From Candidatus Thorarchaeota archaeon (GTDB lineage Archaea > Asgardarchaeota > Thorarchaeia > Thorarchaeales > Thorarchaeaceae): a DNA stretch of 6,340 nucleotides. Below, one piece after another: positions 5,579 to 6,340 of this stretch. The notes under the pieces are model-generated. The model worked only from the letters and a program-made list of their open reading frames with translations. It was not told the origin of the DNA and did no database searches. Positions within the stretch are counted from its first letter, which is position 1; each line of letters starts with the position of its first letter. The stretch lies in NCBI GenBank assembly GCA_030638785.1, contig DAOWDY010000172.1:1-6340 (forward strand). Direction: 5' to 3'. The position numbers were made by a program, and so were the translations under genes.

Positions 5579-5929
5579 TTACTGTAGGGTCCAAACACGT
5601 TTAATCTTTCCATCTTTGAATTCTAGTGTCCAGTGAATTTCAAGACCTGCAAGATCAGGGATGGAGCTCTCAGTGATACGCTCAACATATGTACGAAAAT
5701 TCTTGTAATGCAGTTCTTTTGCAATTTCAGTCTTGATACCTGCTGAAGGATTAAACAACTGCTCTAAGAACGATTTCCGCAAGTTTTCCTTTCCTTCAAC
5801 AACCTTTCCTGTAAGCAGGAATTCTATACTTGCATTATCAGCCCATGTATCCATATATGCATCAATATCATTCGCATCCACAGCTTCTAAATGCCGCGCC
5901 ATTAGCTCGTCAATCTCTTTGTTCTCCAT
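5579..5929 (-). CDS. NTF2/SnoaL-like small protein (nuclear transport factor 2-like fold)
   Basis: A 116-residue protein with the usual pattern of SnoaL/DUF4440-type NTF2-like proteins: an N-terminal helix (KEIDELMARHLEAVDANDIDAYMDTWADNASIEF; the phrase DAYMDTWADNASIEF is diagnostic), then GKVVEGKENLRKSF, then a C-terminal beta sheet ending HWTLEFKDGKIKRVWTLQ. The fold makes a cone-shaped pocket used by isomerases, hydrolases, cyclases and plain binding proteins, so the activity cannot be assigned. Full length for the family, and no signal peptide. The ATG at 5927-5929 follows GGGAG four bases upstream. Its stop is one base from the stop of the convergent ArsR-like gene. I could not pick a confident TATA box upstream. 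Confidence 0.88.
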   Translation of the reverse strand: MENKEIDELMARHLEAVDANDIDAYMDTWADNASIEFLLTGKVVEGKENLRKSFLEQLFNPSAGIKTEIAKELHYKNFRTYVERITESSIPDLAGLEIHWTLEFKDGKIKRVWTLQ

Positions 5930-5933
5930 TTAG

Positions 5934-5938
5934 CTCCC
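5934..5938 (-). promoter_or_regulatory. Shine-Dalgarno of the NTF2-like gene
   Basis: On the minus strand GGGAG lies four bases before the ATG at 5927-5929, supporting the start. Confidence 0.55.
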
Positions 5939-6079
5939 TTCAACAGTCAAATGTATCACAGAAGAAGTGTACCATTGTATTTGAATTGTAGATATTTCAA
6001 GCTTATTTACAATATCCGACTAGATTTCTTCAATAGGTGTTCGCTTTCTCAATTATGATTAGGGACTACATTAGGATAT

Positions 6080-6104
6080 CATATTTAAGTATCATATAAT
6101 ATAT
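6080..6104 (+). promoter_or_regulatory. AT-rich promoter of the small GTPase gene
   Basis: ATATTTAAG (6081-6089) sits where a TATA box would place the transcription start near 6110, leaving a leader of about 19 bases that includes the GAGG at 6119. A second AT block (6094-6104) would give a start too close to the ATG to include that GAGG. The 5930-6128 intergenic region otherwise holds no open frame or RNA gene that I can support. Confidence 0.4.
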
Positions 6105-6118
6105 TCAATACTGCTTGA

Positions 6119-6122
6119 GAGG
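6119..6122 (+). promoter_or_regulatory. Shine-Dalgarno that decides the GTPase start
   Basis: GAGG lies six bases before the ATG at 6129 but directly abuts the in-frame ATG at 6123. The second ATG is therefore the better start. Confidence 0.6.
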
Positions 6123-6128
6123 ATGTGC

Positions 6129-6340
6129 ATGAACAATCCATCGTTTATCTACAAAGTATGTGTCATTGGTGACGGTGGAGTAGGTAAAAGCAGCGCAGTG
6201 AGACGTTTCTCACAAGGTATCTTCAGCGAAGAATACCAGGTCACTGTGGGGGTTCAGCATTCAACTCAGACAATTCAGATCAACGGAGCAGAGGGACCCG
6301 CCGATGTCAAAGTAATTGTGTGGGATCTCGGAGGTCAGGA
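6129..6340 (+). CDS. Ras/Rab/Arf-superfamily small GTPase (3' partial)
   Basis: Only the first 70 complete codons are present; the frame runs off the window. The P-loop (G1) is GDGGVGKSS (residues 14-22). Switch I contains T39 in YQVTVGV, the expected Mg-binding threonine. G3 is WDLGGQ (65-70), with Q70 in the place of the catalytic glutamine of Ras. The N-terminus (FIYKVCVIGDGGVGKSS) and switch I look Rab/Ras-like, whereas WDLGGQ is the form seen in Arf- and Rag-type GTPases. No N-terminal myristoylation glycine or membrane helix is visible. Such genes are numerous in Asgard archaea, where roles in membrane remodelling or signalling are proposed but mostly untested. The start at 6129 is chosen on Shine-Dalgarno spacing; 6123 would add two residues (MC). 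G4 and G5 motifs lie outside the window, so the subfamily cannot be settled here. Confidence 0.94.
   Translation, partial: MNNPSFIYKVCVIGDGGVGKSSAVRRFSQGIFSEEYQVTVGVQHSTQTIQINGAEGPADVKVIVWDLGGQ

Noticed and set aside
5733..5933. 66-codon plus-strand frame antisense to the NTF2-like gene
   Set aside because: Complete overlap with a recognised protein on the other strand, and a low-complexity Ser/Ile translation.
5981..6000. TTGAA-N10-TTCAA inverted repeat in the NTF2/GTPase intergenic region
   Set aside because: Only five-base AT-rich arms in an AT-rich stretch, with no second copy or clear promoter alignment; chance is likely.

Overview
The window reads as a piece of an archaeal chromosome, most likely from an Asgard archaeon (Thorarchaeota- or Lokiarchaeota-like). 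The assignment is inferred from four things: a TrmB-type regulator, archaeal TATA/Shine-Dalgarno start signals, an ArsR-type winged-helix regulator, and a eukaryote-like Ras/Rab/Arf-type small GTPase gene at the right edge. The DNA is moderately AT-rich. I see no mobile element, CRISPR array, tRNA or rRNA.

Left part (1-2932, + strand): one very long gene whose 5' end lies outside the window. Its frame is open from base 2, so the first in-frame ATG (182) is internal. The protein has a TrmB-like winged helix-turn-helix, then a proline-free rod, then a C-terminal domain that looks like the TrmB/PLD-like effector domain. The rod divides without any insertion or deletion into 64 consecutive 11-residue units (239-2350). 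This is the most unusual object in the window: a DNA-binding domain and a putative ligand domain joined by what would be a helix about 100 nm long.

Middle part (3007-5577): a small cluster. A class I SAM-dependent methyltransferase (3007-3786, -) and a serine beta-lactamase-fold hydrolase (3858-4955, or 4928 with the preferred start, -) lie head to tail. An ArsR-like regulator (5041-5577, +) is divergent from the hydrolase. The divergent intergenic region holds a self-complementary TATA-like box, a 17-bp perfect dyad and five TCGAA/TTCGA boxes, three of them in the same orientation at exact 19-bp steps. The simplest reading is that the regulator controls itself and the hydrolase, and perhaps the methyltransferase. 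The 71-bp gap between hydrolase and methyltransferase holds a second set of inverted repeats (GATAA boxes). The substrates of both enzymes are unknown.

Right part (5579-6340): a small NTF2/SnoaL-like protein (5579-5929, -) converges on the regulator gene with one base between the stop codons. After a ~200-bp AT-rich intergenic region comes the 5' part of a small GTPase gene (6129 onward, +). It is cut by the window end just after its WDLGGQ (G3) motif.
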